A stretch of 26,490 bases of DNA from a virus. Position numbers and translations under genes: made by a program. Positions 12,359-19,519 of this stretch are shown here, in pieces. The notes under the pieces were generated by a model. It did not search any database and was not told where the DNA came from. It saw nothing but the letters and a program-made list of their open reading frames with translations. The stretch lies in IMG/VR virus record IMGVR_UViG_3300013102_000066, positions 1 through 26,490 of that record; one strand, given 5' to 3'. The first letter of the stretch is position 1, and every line of letters begins with the position of its first letter.

Positions 12359-12774
12359 TCACCCCTCACGATGCGCAAGGCATCGGCAATGCTGCGCGCG
12401 AAGCCGGTACGGCCGCCGAGCTGTTTGACGGCGACCGCGAAGCGCTCTTGCGCCTCGCGCGCCCTGCCCTTCGACGACTTGCACTCGATCGCGGTGAAGA
12501 CAGCGACGGTCGACCCGACCATGTCCGCCGTTACGACGACCGGGACCGCGCCGAAAACGTCACTGAAGCCCACCGGCAACCCAGTCGAAAACGGGCGCGG
12601 GTTGCGCAGAATCAGCGAGCCATCGGGCAGCTTTGCGATGTCATTCGACGCCCAGGCCGTGCCGACGTTTGCGCGGAAGAACATGCCATCGTCGACAAGT
12701 GCGTTGCGGATGTCGGTCTGCGTGGCATGTTCCGTCGACCGAACGCGGACGCGGGTGTTCTTCGTGTGGATCAT
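12355..12774 (-). CDS. VRR-NUC domain nuclease
   Basis: A 139-residue stand-alone PD-(D/E)XK nuclease of the VRR-NUC type, a family cutting branched or junction DNA. The motifs are visible: DIRNALVDDGMFFRANVGTA near the N-terminus, GFSDVFG with the active-site Asp, FTAIECKSSKGRA giving the E-x-K pair, and QERFAVAVKQLGGRTGFARS as the C-terminal helix. The start at 12774 (MIHTKN) is chosen for its ATGA overlap and because upstream residues are low-complexity. It may resolve replication or recombination intermediates. Confidence 0.85.
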   Translation of the reverse strand: MIHTKNTRVRVRSTEHATQTDIRNALVDDGMFFRANVGTAWASNDIAKLPDGSLILRNPRPFSTGLPVGFSDVFGAVPVVVTADMVGSTVAVFTAIECKSSKGRAREAQERFAVAVKQLGGRTGFARSIADALRIVRGE

Positions 12775-13085
12775 GCGGGCCTCGCCTTCGCCGCGCCCTC
12801 GGCGATCTTCAGGTTCTTGATGCGGTTTTCGGCGTGCGAGAAAACCGCCGTCCACACCGCGCGCGGTGATCTGCACGCGGCTTGTGTGCCAGTCATGGCC
12901 GATTGGTCGGCGGTCGCGTGCACGACCACCAGGGCATCAATCGCGGCCAGAAGGTGCGCCGTCGACGTACCGACGGCTTCCGGGCTGGCCGCGATCGACG
13001 ACAGTGTTGCGAGCGCGGGGCCGCGAACGTCACCCGTCTTGCCTACGGCCGTCGTCTTGTAGATGACGACTTTGCCGGCGCTCAC
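12771..13085 (-). CDS. Hypothetical protein in the replication operon
   Basis: A 104-residue Ala/Val-rich protein, predicted mixed helix and strand, with one cysteine (QAACRSPRAVW) and a basic C-terminus. The GTG start at 13085 overlaps the stop of the P-loop gene (GTGA), matching its neighbours, whereas an ATG at 13115 would overlap by 34 bases. It ends in an ATGA overlap with the VRR-NUC nuclease gene and may act with it. Family not recognised. Confidence 0.6.
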   Translation of the reverse strand: MSAGKVVIYKTTAVGKTGDVRGPALATLSSIAASPEAVGTSTAHLLAAIDALVVVHATADQSAMTGTQAACRSPRAVWTAVFSHAENRIKNLKIAEGAAKARPA

Positions 13086-13312
13086 GGCTTCGCCTCGATG
13101 CGTGCCAGTGCGCATGCCTTCGCGAAGGGGATCGTCTGTCTTGACCGCGTCGGGATGACATTCGTCAGGATCAGCGCGCCAGCAGCGGGAACGTCACTGA
13201 TACCGTCCCAATCGTCGACGACGCGGTTTAGTCCGAAATGCCGGCGCAGGGCTTCGGCATTGCGCGTCTTCCCGCAGCGCTGCGGGCCGTACACGACCAC
13301 GGACCGATTCAT
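13082..13312 (-). CDS. Miniature P-loop protein
   Basis: A 76-residue protein beginning MNRSVVVYGPQRCGKTRNAE. GPQRCGKT (residues 9-16) is a full Walker A motif after a hydrophobic beta strand. A later VVDDWDG could supply a Walker B-like acid. It is far too short for a normal AAA+ or kinase domain (usually over 150 residues), so it is either a minimal nucleotide-binding protein or a truncated relic. Coupled by 4-base overlaps to the ParB-like gene and the 104-residue gene. Confidence 0.7.
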   Translation of the reverse strand: MNRSVVVYGPQRCGKTRNAEALRRHFGLNRVVDDWDGISDVPAAGALILTNVIPTRSRQTIPFAKACALARIEAKP

Positions 13313-14187
13313 GCGGGCACCTCAATATCCGTCTGCGCATCCTTGACCGCCTTCGCCTGGCCGCGCTCGGCCTGCTTTTTCCGGCACGCGCGAATCTCGG
13401 CGATAATTTCCAGCAGGTTGTCGACGACAACGGCGTCCGGCTTACGATCATTCGGGCTGTACGTGTCCACGAATTCAAACAGGACTTCTTCAAGCTCACT
13501 CACCAGCTTTCGCGGCAACGGCTTGCCCTTGATCGCGCCTGAAGTGGCTTTCGATTTCCCGGCCGCACGCGCGGCATCGACCGCACCACCCAGCACCTTG
13601 CCGGCATCCTCGCCATGCTTACGCACCGCGTCGATGGCCGACGTTGCCGACACACCGCCGCCAGCCACAAGGGCCTGCACGTCACTGTTCGCGTTCGCCA
13701 GAATCAGCGCCTGGTCGACGTGCTGCCGGGTCTTGCCGACCTTTTGCGCGATCTGTTCCGGCGTCCAGTTGTACGCAATCAACCGCTTGTAACCCTCGGC
13801 GACTTCCAGCGGCGACAGCGCGCGGCCTTCGGCGCTTGTGATGATGCGGGCAACGCGATCGGCATCATTGCCGACGAATGCGACCACCGACAGCCACAGT
13901 TCGCCGCTACCGTCGCGCACCTGGTCGGCAACCTGCAGATACGCCCGGCGCCTGCGGTGACCGTCGACGACAAACACGCCGCCCTCTTCGCGCGGGCGGA
14001 CTTCCATCGGCGGGACGATGCCGCCGGACACGATGTGTGCGGCCAGCGCGTCGATGCTGGCGGTCAGGTCCTCGCCTTCGCGGCGCAGGTTGAAACCCGG
14101 CTCTTCGTGGATGTCCTCGATCCGGACCTTCATCGCGTCGGCCCGCTTGATGTCGCCGTCTTTGATCATCTGTTTAAACGATTTCAT
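13309..14187 (-). CDS. ParB-like DNA-binding protein
   Basis: A 292-residue protein. The ParB/Srx-like domain (about 20-115) contains the nucleotide-binding box VFVVDGHRRRRAYL (71-84). A KorB/ParB-type helix-turn-helix follows (TPEQIAQKVGKTRQHVDQAL, 142-161) with the preceding LSPLEVAEGYKRLI segment. The basic linker (RAAGKSKATSGAIKGKPLPR) precedes a C-terminal helix that may dimerise. AAAGGAAA lies before the ATG at 14187. No ParA ATPase is present, and the only neighbour with a P-loop is the 76-residue protein. Roles could be DNA segregation, replication control or nuclease. Confidence 0.85.
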   Translation of the reverse strand: MKSFKQMIKDGDIKRADAMKVRIEDIHEEPGFNLRREGEDLTASIDALAAHIVSGGIVPPMEVRPREEGGVFVVDGHRRRRAYLQVADQVRDGSGELWLSVVAFVGNDADRVARIITSAEGRALSPLEVAEGYKRLIAYNWTPEQIAQKVGKTRQHVDQALILANANSDVQALVAGGGVSATSAIDAVRKHGEDAGKVLGGAVDAARAAGKSKATSGAIKGKPLPRKLVSELEEVLFEFVDTYSPNDRKPDAVVVDNLLEIIAEIRACRKKQAERGQAKAVKDAQTDIEVPA

Positions 14188-14228
14188 GCTCTGTTTCCTT
14201 TCGTGGTTTGATGCCCTTTCGGGCGGGG

Positions 14229-15692
14229 TTAAGCGGATTGCAGCTGTGTGCTATCCCTCGCAATTTGTTTGCGCCAGGGCGAATTGCTCCATTTCTTGAA
14301 AGCCCAGCCTGTCGGGTTCGAATAACCGCGACGGTTCGCGAGCGCGATCAGGTCGGCGATCGATTTCGCGTCGTGTTCTTCGCGGCGAAGCTGCGCGCGG
14401 ACGGCGGCCTTGTCGGCGTCGGTGCGGCGTGTCAGCTCTTCGTCGCCTTCGTCGACCGGCTTCACGTCGGGCACGATTGCGATACCGCAATGCGGGCACT
14501 TCGTCGGCAGCGGCCGCTTGATCTGGCGGAAGCACTTGCAGGTATACGGCGGCGGCGGCCCGTCTTCGCCCTTGCCGCCCTTGCCGGTGCGCTCGCGATC
14601 GTCCAGTGACCATTCCCGTTCGTCGTCGGGGAAGCCGTGCACGTTGCTGTTACCGGCGTGGTCAAGGATCACGGCCGGAAAGTCTTTCGGGCGCAGCACG
14701 CGACCCCACCGCTGCAGTACGGCAGACAGTGATTGCGTGGGCGCCGCGTCAATCAGGCAATCGACGGTCACGTCCGTCTGCGCGATGGCGGACAGGTCGA
14801 AGCCTTCGCCGAAGAGCGCGACGTTCGACACAACCAGCAGGCGGCCATCGGCAAAATCTCGAATGATCTGCTTGCGGTCTTCCTTCGGGGTGTCGGCATC
14901 CAGGTGTGCGGCGGGAATGCCGGACTCATTGAAGCGCGCGACGATCGTCATACTGTCCGCGACGTTCACCGCGAACGCGATCGTTCGAAGGCCGCTCGCG
15001 TACTTGCGCCAGTGCTTCACGATGTCGCCGGTGCGCTTCGGCATGTCCATGCGCTGCGATGCGTCGCGCTTCGTCCAGTCGCGTGACTTGTCTTTCCGCG
15101 CCCCGGTCATATCCGGCGGGTTCGGCGCGAAGATTTCATATCTCGACAGGAACCCGCGCTCGATCAACCAAGCGGGCGTCGGCCCCTCAACCATGTATTC
15201 GAACTGCCGCCCCAAGCCGGAGCCGTCAAGCCGCCAGGGTGTCGCGCTCAGGCCGATGTGTCGCGCGTTCGGCCACGCGTCCATGATTGCTTGCCAGCCG
15301 GCGGCGCCCAGGTGGTGGCATTCATCCCATATCGCGATAGCCGGCTCCGGCGTAGTCAGAAGCCGGTTCTTCAGCGTGTCGATGCTGCAGATCACCGCGT
15401 GCGCTGGTGCCTTCGGTCTGCCGGCGGCGATGAAGCCGTGCGCGATGCCGTACTTCTGCCACGTCCTGGACGTCTGCTCGACCAGCTCGGCGCGATGGCA
15501 GTTGAAATAAACCAACTTCCCGCGCGCGGCGATTTCCTGCGCGAGGAATGATGCAATCGCGGTCTTTCCGCCGCCGGTCGGCAGCTGCAACAGCACGCGC
15601 CGGTACTTCCGCAGCGCCTCGCGCAGCGCATCAATCGCTGGCACCTGATATTCAGGGCGCAGGACCAGTGCGGCGGCCGGACGTGCGTTCAT
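14229..15692 (-). CDS. SF2 DEAD/DEAH-type helicase with zinc finger
   Basis: A 487-residue ATP-dependent helicase. Motif I PTGGGKT is at 38-44, motif II DECH at 123-126 and motif III SAT at 149-151. The C-terminal helicase domain carries QRWGRVLRP (motif VI type). A zinc-ribbon-like insert (CKCFRQIKRPLPTKCPHCG) lies near residues 388-407. The ATG at 15692 is preferred because GAGG lies six bases upstream. An ATG at 15737 would extend the protein through the inverted-repeat control region. It probably unwinds or restarts forks with the primase-helicase operon. Confidence 0.9.
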   Translation of the reverse strand: MNARPAAALVLRPEYQVPAIDALREALRKYRRVLLQLPTGGGKTAIASFLAQEIAARGKLVYFNCHRAELVEQTSRTWQKYGIAHGFIAAGRPKAPAHAVICSIDTLKNRLLTTPEPAIAIWDECHHLGAAGWQAIMDAWPNARHIGLSATPWRLDGSGLGRQFEYMVEGPTPAWLIERGFLSRYEIFAPNPPDMTGARKDKSRDWTKRDASQRMDMPKRTGDIVKHWRKYASGLRTIAFAVNVADSMTIVARFNESGIPAAHLDADTPKEDRKQIIRDFADGRLLVVSNVALFGEGFDLSAIAQTDVTVDCLIDAAPTQSLSAVLQRWGRVLRPKDFPAVILDHAGNSNVHGFPDDEREWSLDDRERTGKGGKGEDGPPPPYTCKCFRQIKRPLPTKCPHCGIAIVPDVKPVDEGDEELTRRTDADKAAVRAQLRREEHDAKSIADLIALANRRGYSNPTGWAFKKWSNSPWRKQIARDSTQLQSA

Positions 15693-15701
15693 TGGACCTC
15701 G

Positions 15702-15788
15702 GCAGGATGACAGGGAAAGGGTTGACGGGGACATCATGGCGCATACATGATGCGAACCGCAATACCCGTGTTGTCCCTCTCATCCTGC
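15702..15788. promoter_or_regulatory. Divergent control region between helicase and exonuclease genes
   Basis: Two copies of the TCCCTSTYATCCTGM element face outward: minus at 15716-15702 and plus at 15774-15788, 14 of 15 identical. The centre carries CATCATG (15732-15738) and CATGATG (15746-15752), an inverted repeat. A plus-strand promoter is visible as TTGACG (15722-15727), 18 bases, CATGAT (15746-15751), so the inverted repeat overlaps its spacer and -10. It likely coordinates replication and recombination operons. Confidence 0.65.
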
Positions 15789-15801
15789 TAGGAATCCACG
15801 A

Positions 15802-16890
15802 ATGAACACAGTCAGACCAGGCGTCTACAGGGGCGTGTCAAAAGACGCCTATCACCACGGCCCCGGCGATTCGAAGTCGGGGCTTGATCTTGTGCACAAG
15901 GCCCCAATCAATCTTCACGCCGTGCGCACCGGCGCGGTGGAGCGCAAGCCGACTCCGGCGCAAGCGCTCGGAACAGCGTTTCATGCGCTGGTGTTGGAGC
16001 CGGAAGTCTTCGCAGCGGAATACGCGCTGCCGTTCGTCCCGCCTACCGGCGCGCTGTGCACCGTCGACGACATCAAGACAGCGCTCTCCGAAGCGGGCGC
16101 GGTGTTCAAGGCATCGGCGAAGAAAGCCGATCTTGAAACGATCGTGCGCATGGAACTGCCCGATGCCGTGCTGTTGACGGACGCCAGCGACGCGTACGAC
16201 GCCGAGAATGCAGACCGCCAGGTGATCGGCCTGGACGACTGGGATCGGCTGCACCGCATGCGTGATGCCGTCATGGCCCACCCTGCCGCGCGCAAGTTGC
16301 TTTCAGCGCCGGGGGAGTCCGAGCTGTCGGCGTACTGGTATGAGCCTGTTGTCGATCTGAAGACGGGCGAACAGCTGTTGAACGAAGACGGCACGCCAGC
16401 GGAATTGCTGCTGCGTTGCCGCCCCGACAAATGGCGATATGACGGCATCCTTATCGACCTGAAGTCGACCAGTCCCGGCGGCGCTTCGCCGGATGCGTTC
16501 GCGAAGTCCATTCACGACTGGCGCTATCACGTGCAGCACCCGATGTACCTGCGCGGCGCAGGGGAAGCGCTGAAGGCTGCCGACCGTGACGATTGCGCCG
16601 ACGGCATGGCCGCTGATTTCGAAAGGTTCCAGCCGCCACGCGCCTTCGTCTTCATCGCCGTGGAAAACGACGCCTGCGTTGTCGACGGCATCGCGAAGGG
16701 CGTCGGCGTGTATCAGCTGCAGCCCGATTCTGTCGCTCTCGGCGTCGCCGAAATGCGCGAGGACATCGCCACGCTGCACGCGTGCACGCAAGCCAATCGC
16801 TGGCCCGGTTACTCCGACCTGGTGCAGCCGATCGAACTTCCGCCCTACGCATTCACCAAAGCCGCCGCCCGCATGGGCGCAACGGACTAA
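15802..16890 (+). CDS. RecE-like / PDDEXK exonuclease
   Basis: Probable 5'-3' double-strand DNA exonuclease of the RecE C-terminal/DUF3799 type, which makes 3' overhangs for the annealing protein. Motifs include GTAFHALVLEP (residues 57-67), RCRPDKW (Asp near 209), ILIDLKST (Asp and Lys near 219-221) and QHPMYLRGAG (near 244-253), the order expected of PD-(D/E)XK exonucleases. 362 residues. The promoter lies in the divergent region just upstream. It heads the plus-strand recombination operon with the Sak4-like ATPase and SSB. Confidence 0.88.
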   Translation: MNTVRPGVYRGVSKDAYHHGPGDSKSGLDLVHKAPINLHAVRTGAVERKPTPAQALGTAFHALVLEPEVFAAEYALPFVPPTGALCTVDDIKTALSEAGAVFKASAKKADLETIVRMELPDAVLLTDASDAYDAENADRQVIGLDDWDRLHRMRDAVMAHPAARKLLSAPGESELSAYWYEPVVDLKTGEQLLNEDGTPAELLLRCRPDKWRYDGILIDLKSTSPGGASPDAFAKSIHDWRYHVQHPMYLRGAGEALKAADRDDCADGMAADFERFQPPRAFVFIAVENDACVVDGIAKGVGVYQLQPDSVALGVAEMREDIATLHACTQANRWPGYSDLVQPIELPPYAFTKAAARMGATD

Positions 16891-16904
16891 CCGGGGATAT
16901 GAGC

Positions 16905-17159
16905 ATGTCCGAACAGATCATAGATCAAGTGACATCCGACCTTGCGGCGGCCATCGAAGCCATTTCGATGGCGTCGGTACTCATCGGAAACGCTCGCGCG
17001 GCGAAGGTCGCCGAAGTATCGGGCGGGGCCGTAACCACCACGCCCGAACAACTCGCCGCGATCACTGCGGCTGCCGACAGCGAGCTGTCCATCGCGTTGC
17101 GCGAACAGATTCGCGACGTCATCAGCGTTTACATCGTCAACATCAGCACAGGGGCATAG
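16905..17159 (+). CDS. Hypothetical protein between exonuclease and Sak4-like ATPase
   Basis: An 84-residue acidic, alanine-rich helical protein (MSEQIIDQVTSDLAAAIEAI at the start, ending SVYIVNISTGA). GGGGA lies seven bases before the ATG at 16905, so this start is preferred to ATG 16899. It sits between the exonuclease and ATPase genes with short gaps. It has no similarity I can name. Co-expression suggests a small accessory of the recombination machinery. Confidence 0.65.
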   Translation: MSEQIIDQVTSDLAAAIEAISMASVLIGNARAAKVAEVSGGAVTTTPEQLAAITAAADSELSIALREQIRDVISVYIVNISTGA

Positions 17160-17163
17160 AAGC

Positions 17164-18123
17164 ATGTCAGTCATCAACATCCAGAAAGCGGAGCGCGCGG
17201 GCGCGAGACTGGTCGTCTGTCTCGCTGGCCCGAGCGGTAGCGGAAAAACCTTCACAGCGCTTCAGCTCGCTTACGGCCTGGCGAACTTCAACGCCAGCAA
17301 GGTCGGTCTACTCGACACGGAGAACCGTCGCGGCCGGCTCTATTCGAACATCCTTGTCGATGGCAACGGGGAGATTCAGCCGTTCCTTGTCGGCGACATG
17401 GAGCCGCCATTCAGCCCGAAGCGCTACACCGAAGCGATCATGGAGTTTCAGCGCGCGGGCGTAGAAGTCCTGGTAGTCGACAGCGTTTCCCATGAATGGG
17501 AAGGCACCGGCGGCTGCGAGGAAATCGCGCACGCACAGAACCCGCGCCTGCCGGACTGGGCCACTGCGAAGCGCGAACACAAGGCGTTCATGAACGCGCT
17601 GCTGCAGTCGGATATGCACATCATCGTGTGCGCTCGCGCTCGCGAGAAAGTGAAGATCACGAAGATCGGCGGGAAGACGGCCGTCGAAAGCATCGGCATC
17701 CAGCCGATCACCGAAAAGAACTTCATGTTCGAAATGACGGCATCGCTTTTGATGTGCGACGAAGGCACGCAGCAGGACGTGATCAAGTGCCCGTCGGAAC
17801 TGCGCGCCATCCTCGGACGCGGAAGCGACTACATCACCAGCGCCGACGGTAAGGCGTTGCGGGAATGGGTCGACGGCGGCGCCAAGCTCGACCCGGCAAT
17901 CGAACACGCGCGCAACACCCTGCGCACGATCGCCGCCCAGGGCGTCGAAGCGTACCGCAAGGCGTTCGAAGCCGCCTCGGCGAAGATCAAGAAGGCCCTT
18001 GTCGACGACGGCACGCACGCCACGCTGAAGGCATCCGCTGAAGCCTTCGACAAGCAGCGCATCGACGCCAAGCCCGGCGGTGCCGGGTTGGATTCCCTGA
18101 ACCAAGAAATTGACGCCGGATAG
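17164..18123 (+). CDS. Sak4-like RecA-family single-strand annealing ATPase
   Basis: A 319-residue ATPase. Walker A is GPSGSGKT (22-29), Walker B is EVLVVDSVSHEW (101-112), and a later loop reads KITKIGGKTAVESIG. The single RecA-like core of about 220 residues plus a C-terminal helical domain matches Sak4-type phage recombinases, which pair with an SSB. The exonuclease upstream and SSB three genes downstream support this role in phage recombination and repair. The C-terminal helix region (ASAKIKKALVDDGTHATLKA) is charged and may bind partners. Confidence 0.85.
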   Translation: MSVINIQKAERAGARLVVCLAGPSGSGKTFTALQLAYGLANFNASKVGLLDTENRRGRLYSNILVDGNGEIQPFLVGDMEPPFSPKRYTEAIMEFQRAGVEVLVVDSVSHEWEGTGGCEEIAHAQNPRLPDWATAKREHKAFMNALLQSDMHIIVCARAREKVKITKIGGKTAVESIGIQPITEKNFMFEMTASLLMCDEGTQQDVIKCPSELRAILGRGSDYITSADGKALREWVDGGAKLDPAIEHARNTLRTIAAQGVEAYRKAFEAASAKIKKALVDDGTHATLKASAEAFDKQRIDAKPGGAGLDSLNQEIDAG

Positions 18124-18138
18124 TCGCAGGTTCAGCGA

Positions 18139-18172
18139 CGCGCCCGACGTGTAATTCCATGCGTCGGGCGCG
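18139..18172 (+). promoter_or_regulatory. 11-bp GC-rich stem-loop between ATPase and zinc-finger genes
   Basis: CGCGCCCGACG (18139-18149) and its exact complement (18162-18172) enclose 12 bases. No U-tract follows. It lies 16-49 bases past the ATPase stop and could protect the upstream mRNA from 3' exonucleases or lower expression of downstream genes. Confidence 0.55.
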
Positions 18173-18216
18173 CCATGCAATCAACAGCGTGTCAATTAGA
18201 CCAAATCGAAAAAATA

Positions 18217-18438
18217 ATGACTGACATCATTGACTTAGCGCAGCAGTTCCAAGCACAGAATATGGCACAGTCCATGCTTGCGCATGCTGCGTCCGCAAAA
18301 TGCTGCGTCCGACCGAAGCCTGTCGGCCATTGCCTCAACAGCGATTGCTTGGAGCCGTTCGAAAAGGACTCGCTACGCCTCTTCTGCGGTCCACCATGCG
18401 CCGTTTCATACGACGCTCAGCTAAAACACAAACGCTAA
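18217..18438 (+). CDS. Small treble-clef zinc-finger protein
   Basis: A 73-residue protein with four cysteines spaced GHCLNSDCLEPF and RLFCGPPCAVSY, a treble-clef or TraR/DksA-like zinc-binding arrangement. The helical N-terminus (MTDIIDLAQQFQAQNMAQS) recalls phage DksA/TraR-type proteins, but the acidic coiled-coil tip is not recognisable. The start is uncertain: ATG 18217 has only a weak A-rich leader and ATG 18175 lies right after the hairpin. It could influence transcription or bind DNA. Confidence 0.6.
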   Translation: MTDIIDLAQQFQAQNMAQSMLAHAASAKCCVRPKPVGHCLNSDCLEPFEKDSLRLFCGPPCAVSYDAQLKHKR

Positions 18439-18451
18439 ACAGGGGTTAGTA

Positions 18452-18727
18452 ATGCAGGGAAGAAAAGTAGTCCGTGACAGGCCCGAGCCTGGCGCGGCAT
18501 TGATCGACAAGGTGCGGGCAGCTGCGGAAGAGCTGCGGACGCTGCTCCAACAGGTCGAAAACCACCTTGACGACCAGCACCAGCACGCGAAGGCCACTGG
18601 CGACATCGACGAAATGCAGCGCTTGCAGGACGCCGATCCGTACCGCTGGCACGCCGACGCAAAGCACTCACTACAGGCCGGCGTCATGTTCGCAGAACGT
18701 GCGCTCGGTCAACCATCATCGTTCTAG
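18452..18727 (+). CDS. Small helical-hairpin protein, possible Acb2/Tad1-like fold
   Basis: A 91-residue mostly helical protein. It has a long charged helix (RAAAEELRTLLQQVENHLDD), a short link and a C-terminal helix (YRWHADAKHSLQAGVMFAER then ALGQPSSF). The Trp followed by QxGxMxxxRAL and a QPSSF tail recall small phage proteins that I associate, from memory only, with the hairpin domain of anti-CBASS/anti-Thoeris sponges. This is tentative. AGGGG precedes the ATG. It sits between the zinc-finger gene and ssb. Confidence 0.6.
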   Translation: MQGRKVVRDRPEPGAALIDKVRAAAEELRTLLQQVENHLDDQHQHAKATGDIDEMQRLQDADPYRWHADAKHSLQAGVMFAERALGQPSSF

Positions 18728-18740
18728 GAGATAGCCCGAC

Positions 18741-19181
18741 ATGGCTCGCGGAATCAACAAAGTCATCTTGATAGGCAACCTCGGGGCGGACCCCGAGTTG
18801 CGCCACACCGGCGGCGGCACGGCCGTCTGTAGCTTCAACATTGCCACGTCGGAAACGTGGACGGACAAACAGTCCGGCGAAAAGCAGGAGCGCACCGAGT
18901 GGCACCGCATCAAGGTGTTCGGCCGGCTCGCTGAAATCTGCAGCGAGTACCTGAAGAAAGGCCGGCAGGTCTACATCGAAGGCTCGTTGCGAACGGACAA
19001 GTACACCGATAAGCAGGGCGTCGAACGCTACTCGACCGACATCATCGCCAACGAAATGCAGATGCTTGGCGGCGCTGGCGAGTCAAGCGGCGGGCAGCGC
19101 CAGGCGGGATCGTCGCCACGCCAGGACAGCGCGCCGCCTGCGCAAAGCCCCGGCTTCGACGACGACGAAATACCGTTCTAG
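18741..19181 (+). CDS. ssb: Single-stranded DNA-binding protein
   Basis: A 146-residue SSB. The OB fold covers about residues 1-110, with [40 protein letters not shown] and [20 protein letters not shown] as typical segments. A flexible Gly/Gln/Pro tail ends in DDDEIPF, the acidic tip that recruits replication and repair partners. The gene is last in the recombination operon and is followed by a strong terminator. It probably coats single strands for the Sak4-like ATPase and the primase-helicase. Confidence 0.97.
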   Translation: MARGINKVILIGNLGADPELRHTGGGTAVCSFNIATSETWTDKQSGEKQERTEWHRIKVFGRLAEICSEYLKKGRQVYIEGSLRTDKYTDKQGVERYSTDIIANEMQMLGGAGESSGGQRQAGSSPRQDSAPPAQSPGFDDDEIPF

Positions 19182-19203
19182 CGACTGCCGTTTTCAGCCG
19201 AAA

Positions 19204-19232
19204 AATAACCCCGCCATCCCGGCGGGGTTATT
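19204..19232 (+). terminator. Bidirectional terminator after ssb
   Basis: A perfect 12-bp stem (AATAACCCCGCC, five-base loop, GGCGGGGTTATT) lies 23 bases past the ssb stop. The T-rich flank follows on the plus strand, and a TTTTT run appears on the minus strand as well. Confidence 0.85.
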
Positions 19233-19259
19233 GTTTGTATCCCTGTCATCCTGCATAAT
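19231..19259 (+). promoter_or_regulatory. Promoter of the AlpA-like gene with TCCCTSTYATCCTGM element
   Basis: TTGTTT (19231-19236), a 17-base spacer and CATAAT (19254-19259, five of six consensus) form a good sigma-70 promoter. The spacer and the first -10 base hold the element copy TCCCTGTCATCCTGC (19240-19254). A bound factor here would directly control expression of the AlpA-like gene. Confidence 0.65.
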
Positions 19260-19285
19260 GGACGCCATCGGACGCACTAGGACGC
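19260..19285 (+). promoter_or_regulatory. Three GGACGC repeats at exact 10-bp spacing, upstream of the AlpA-like gene
   Basis: GGACGC occurs at 19260, 19270 and 19280, directly after the -10 hexamer and before the GTG at 19292. The same phasing recurs in the attP-like region (20877, 20887, 20897 and 20824, 20834). Repeats on one helix face suit cooperative binding of a small excisionase-like protein, and here would give autoregulation. Confidence 0.6.
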
Positions 19286-19291
19286 CTCGCA

Positions 19292-19519
19292 GTGGCACGC
19301 AATCTAATCAGACTTCCCATCGTGAAGGCACGCACCGGACTTTCGAAGTCCACGATTTACGCGCGCGTCAAGGAAGAGCTGTTCCCGAAGCCCGTCCCGC
19401 TCGGCAATTCGCTTTCCGCATGGATTGAAGACGAAATAGACGCGTGGGTCGAAGCCAGAATCAGCGCGCGCGACGCGATGCCGCCCGCTTCGACGACTTC
19501 GGCCCAGGCTTCCGCCTAA
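19292..19519 (+). CDS. AlpA-family regulator / excisionase
   Basis: A 75-residue protein with the AlpA winged-helix pattern: LIRLPIVKARTGLSKSTIYA (residues 5-24), PLGNSLSAWIEDEIDAWVEA (36-55). AlpA proteins activate or repress integrase genes and act as excisionases, the closest known members being the regulator of prophage CP4-57 and P2 Cox-like proteins. The start is GTG. Its 3' end overlaps the convergent integrase gene by 59 bases, so each transcript is antisense to the other's end. The GGACGC repeats upstream are its likely operator. Confidence 0.88.
   Translation: MARNLIRLPIVKARTGLSKSTIYARVKEELFPKPVPLGNSLSAWIEDEIDAWVEARISARDAMPPASTTSAQASA

Noticed and set aside
13571-14187. Complete ParA/ParB partition system
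   Set aside because: Only the ParB-like protein is supported. The neighbouring 76-residue P-loop protein lacks the length and motifs of ParA.
14410-15510. Plus-strand open frame of 366 codons opposite the helicase
   Set aside because: The helicase motifs on the minus strand are complete. The plus frame is Ser/Arg/Pro-rich and featureless.
19353-19370. TTACGCGCGCGTCA as a further copy of the TTACGCGCGTAA operator
   Set aside because: The symmetry is broken and it lies inside the AlpA coding sequence.
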